The notes under the pieces were generated by a model. The model was not told the origin of the DNA. It worked only from the letters and a program-made list of their open reading frames with translations, and ran no database searches. A program made the position numbers and the translations under genes. 14,563 nucleotides of DNA from Candidatus Eiseniibacteriota bacterium. Its GTDB lineage: Bacteria > Eisenbacteria > RBG-16-71-46. The stretch is taken from positions 1 through 14,563 of the forward strand of contig JAHFBX010000032.1 of NCBI GenBank assembly GCA_023249815.1, written 5' to 3'. Position 1 is the first letter of the stretch; each line of letters starts with the position of its first letter. Shown piece by piece: positions 13,201 through 14,563 of the stretch.

Positions 13201-14563
13201 CTGGCCGAGCGTGGAGCGGCGGGGACCGAGCTGGCGTGGTGTCGGATCGAGTACGGCAAGTCCTGTGCGGCCCTCGGGCGCTGGGCCGAGGCCGGAATCG
13301 TCTGGGAGCGGGGGCTCGCCGAGAGTGCCAGGGAATCGCTCCCGACGCCGATCCTCGCAGTCAGTGTGGGTCGCGCCGCGATTCGCGCTGAACAACCCGA
13401 AGTCGCCGCCGCCCGACTGCTAGAGGCCGCGGCCTGGGTCGAGGGGAGGAGCGCGCCGTACGCGACGGCGCACGTGCATCAGCTGCGCGCCGAATGGGCG
13501 CTCGCCCGCGCACACGCCGAGGACGGCGCCGGGAACGCTGCATTGGCCCTCGCGGCCTTCAGCGCCCTGCCCGCGCCAGCCGACGCCGCGGCCGCGGCAC
13601 TCGAGTTCGCGCGCGTCGCCACGCGCGCGGGCCTCGCCGCGCGCACACCAGTCAGCGATTGGTTGCGCACGGCCGCGGCGGGGTTCGAGCGCTTGGGCGA
13701 CCATCGTCAGCGCGAGCGCACGCTCGCGTTGGCCGTGGATTGGCACCGCCGGTTCGCGCCCGCCGGTACGGACGTCGCCCGCGATCGCGACCTGCTCGAA
13801 TCGGTGACGCGCCTGCTGGATTCCCAGCCGGAGATCGGCGAACTGTCACGACGCGCAATGCGCCTCGCCGTGGAGCAGCTCGACGCGGAGCGAGGTGTGC
13901 TCGTGCTGGTGGACGAGGCGAGCGGCGAATCCCGTCCGGTCGTGGAGTACGGTGCCATCGATGCGGCCACCCGCGACCAGGCGCTCAGCTACAGTCGCGA
14001 GGTGGTCGCGCGAGTGGCCAAGAGCGGCGGCAGCTACCTCGCAGGGGATCTCGCGAGCGAGCCCGAGGCCCTGTCCCGAAGCATGCTCGAGCTGGGACTT
14101 CGCTCGGTCCTGTGCGTTCCGATGTTCGTCGCGAGCAAGGTCGTGGGCGTCGTCTATCTCGATGACTCGCGCCGAGCCCAGGCGTTCGGGGACGCCGAGA
14201 GAGGCCTGCTCGAAGGTTTCGCGCACCTGCTCGGCGTCGCCATCGAGAACAGTCGTGGGCACGAGCGCGTGCGGAGGGCGAACGAGCAGCTCGTGGGCGA
14301 GAACCTGTCGCTGCGCCGAGAGGTGAGCAAGCGCTTCCGGCCGCAGCACTTCATCGGAGCGAGTAGCGCGATGCAGCAGGTCCTCGCCCTTGTCGAGCGC
14401 GCGGCAGCAGTGCCGAGCACCGTGCTCATCACCGGCGAGAACGGCACGGGCAAGGAGCTGATCGCCCGCGCGCTTCACTATTCAGGTCCTCGCGCGATGC
14501 AGCCGTTCGTAGCGGTGAATTGCGGCGCCATCACGCCCACCCTGATCGAAAGCGAGCTGTTCG
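10234..14563 (+). CDS. Giant fusion: Ser/Thr kinase, STAND-like ATPase, TPR-like, GAF, sigma-54 AAA+ activator (3' end outside window)
   Basis: One uninterrupted frame of 1443 codons running off the window. Domains in order: (1) Ser/Thr kinase, about 1-265, with GRGGMGNVW (15-23), K37, E54, HGDLKPSN (125-132, D127), DLG (152-154) and an APE motif (174-176). (2) A STAND/AAA_16-like ATPase from VGRQQEL (281-287), with Walker A GEPGMGRS (308-315) and Walker B VVVVCVDDADRLD (404-416). (3) An Ala/Leu/Arg-rich helical repeat region, about 640-1180, consistent with TPRs (for example GRYREAIPHLERAL 702-715). (4) GAF, about 1185-1340 (RGVLVLVD; LCVPMFVASKVVGVVYLDD). (5) A short coiled linker, then a sigma-54 AAA+ domain from FIGASSAM (1373) with Walker A GENGTGKE (1401-1408), where the window ends. 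The first four parts recall PknK-like and multisensor kinases; the sigma-54 output replaces the more usual histidine kinase or HTH. Three oddities: non-RD kinase loop (HGD), DLG for DFG, and Arg for the Walker A Lys (R314). Confidence 0.92.
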   Translation, partial: MERFAGRFTLLRPLGRGGMGNVWLALDRTNGAECALKRLEANLPRSEHDSLRREFEVLARIRHPSIVTVHELGFAPDGTPFYTMEYVPGVAADQALGPGDWPEFYACASHLANALEGLHAAGIVHGDLKPSNVLVVRHPTVGGALADVRVVDLGLAALLGGEGKGHRGTPGFAAPELVAGAPPSIASDLYGFGATLYALALGCAASAPGSRARPPQARTDVALALEESAVAEPLARLVLRLLSQDASARPADAREVRLELERLHPAAHRSLTERLRTAILVGRQQELARLERWLALAPEGPPMFLLLGEPGMGRSAVLGEFVVRAALAGHAVVSLTTAGSAPGEAVRVLLRRLALEAGAGTLADERSVSLLARLDDATPLSAEVLTHEDTVLRWASAVHTKGRVVVVCVDDADRLDAHSRAFLRRLALHRDGGVLRWVWSVPTASGRMAEEDRLLVESGHSDHLSLKSLDRAATEGLVRARLHAAPPQELLEALWKRVGGHPGLAVETLHAAAEAGAIVDGATGISLDRERLERLTLPADFEQACLTKLSSLGPGAAAAAAAMAVWAAPLAEMELAALEPRATPGALAALEGAGLITRDPSARVSLHPPGLARSVLSGLEPEPRASLHRAALALGGSGPSRRFTHLAGAGQAVEALREAERALELEPDIALAIEAARVASTQAPEIAAAWDERAGRLLLERGRYREAIPHLERALQASAVDPARARRAHALSSAYLRTGMHARLAELLGEALATPLPDRERALLLANEAMRCSFAGDASGAEAAAREALATAERSGDGEAESIASLTLGDLRRVQGRLGDAQTLAERADAAATRAGYALGRLRGTGLRALTAALRRDAVEAERIYRASLAEAREIGARLAEQELAANLAWVLVETGRWTEAGEVIADSFRVALEEGWPSAVSVSLVNLTLVHALTGRVTRAAREAKVALRMVRKHERAAEAYGWRALATTLRVTGRPRAGLRAARRALQLAERGAAGTELAWCRIEYGKSCAALGRWAEAGIVWERGLAESARESLPTPILAVSVGRAAIRAEQPEVAAARLLEAAAWVEGRSAPYATAHVHQLRAEWALARAHAEDGAGNAALALAAFSALPAPADAAAAALEFARVATRAGLAARTPVSDWLRTAAAGFERLGDHRQRERTLALAVDWHRRFAPAGTDVARDRDLLESVTRLLDSQPEIGELSRRAMRLAVEQLDAERGVLVLVDEASGESRPVVEYGAIDAATRDQALSYSREVVARVAKSGGSYLAGDLASEPEALSRSMLELGLRSVLCVPMFVASKVVGVVYLDDSRRAQAFGDAERGLLEGFAHLLGVAIENSRGHERVRRANEQLVGENLSLRREVSKRFRPQHFIGASSAMQQVLALVERAAAVPSTVLITGENGTGKELIARALHYSGPRAMQPFVAVNCGAITPTLIESELF

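Noticed and set aside
1..14563. CRISPR arrays, tRNA/rRNA genes, insertion sequences, prophage or classical defence genes
   Set aside because: No spaced repeat array, RNA gene signature, transposase or integrase motif, or terminal inverted repeats of an element were seen on either strand.

Overview
The window is GC-rich, gene-dense DNA from a free-living aerobic bacterium. Several traits recall uncultivated or soil lineages such as Eisenbacteria, Myxococcota, Gemmatimonadota or Acidobacteriota: an aa3-type oxidase operon, several eukaryote-like Ser/Thr kinase domains, a GAF/PP2C-like protein and two sigma-54 activators. The phylum cannot be fixed from this sequence alone. I see no rRNA, tRNA, CRISPR array, insertion sequence or prophage gene.

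Minus strand, about 6720 down to 1. This is one tightly packed operon for a cytochrome c oxidase (heme-copper oxygen reductase, type A1). In transcription order it encodes a diheme cytochrome c lipoprotein (TTG start), a 38-residue single-helix membrane peptide, CoxB (CuA), CoxA, CoxC (subunit III), a subunit IV, a second subunit III-like protein, a small CxxC membrane protein, a VOC/glyoxalase-fold protein, and a Ser/Thr kinase cut by the window edge. Most junctions overlap or lie within 35 bases. A sigma-70-like promoter sits near 6723-6752. CoxA keeps all heme and copper ligands and the D-channel aspartate. It lacks the K-channel lysine, and CoxB lacks the matching entry glutamate.

Central divergent region, 6619-7328. 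About 700 bp hold no convincing gene but carry regulatory structure. There is a near-perfect -24/-12 (sigma-54) promoter at 7196-7210. About 105 bp upstream of it lie two 18-bp direct repeats exactly 21 bp apart, where an enhancer for a sigma-54 activator would be expected.

Plus strand, 7329 to the end. Three signalling genes follow: an NtrC-type response regulator (receiver, sigma-54 AAA+, Fis HTH), a GAF plus divergent SpoIIE/PP2C-like protein, and a very long open frame (at least 1443 codons, running off the window). The last fuses a Ser/Thr kinase, a STAND-like ATPase, a TPR-like helical region, GAF, and the start of a sigma-54 AAA+ activator. It reads as a single-polypeptide route from kinase or ligand sensing to sigma-54 transcription. 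A link between these regulators and the divergent oxidase operon is plausible from position but unproven.
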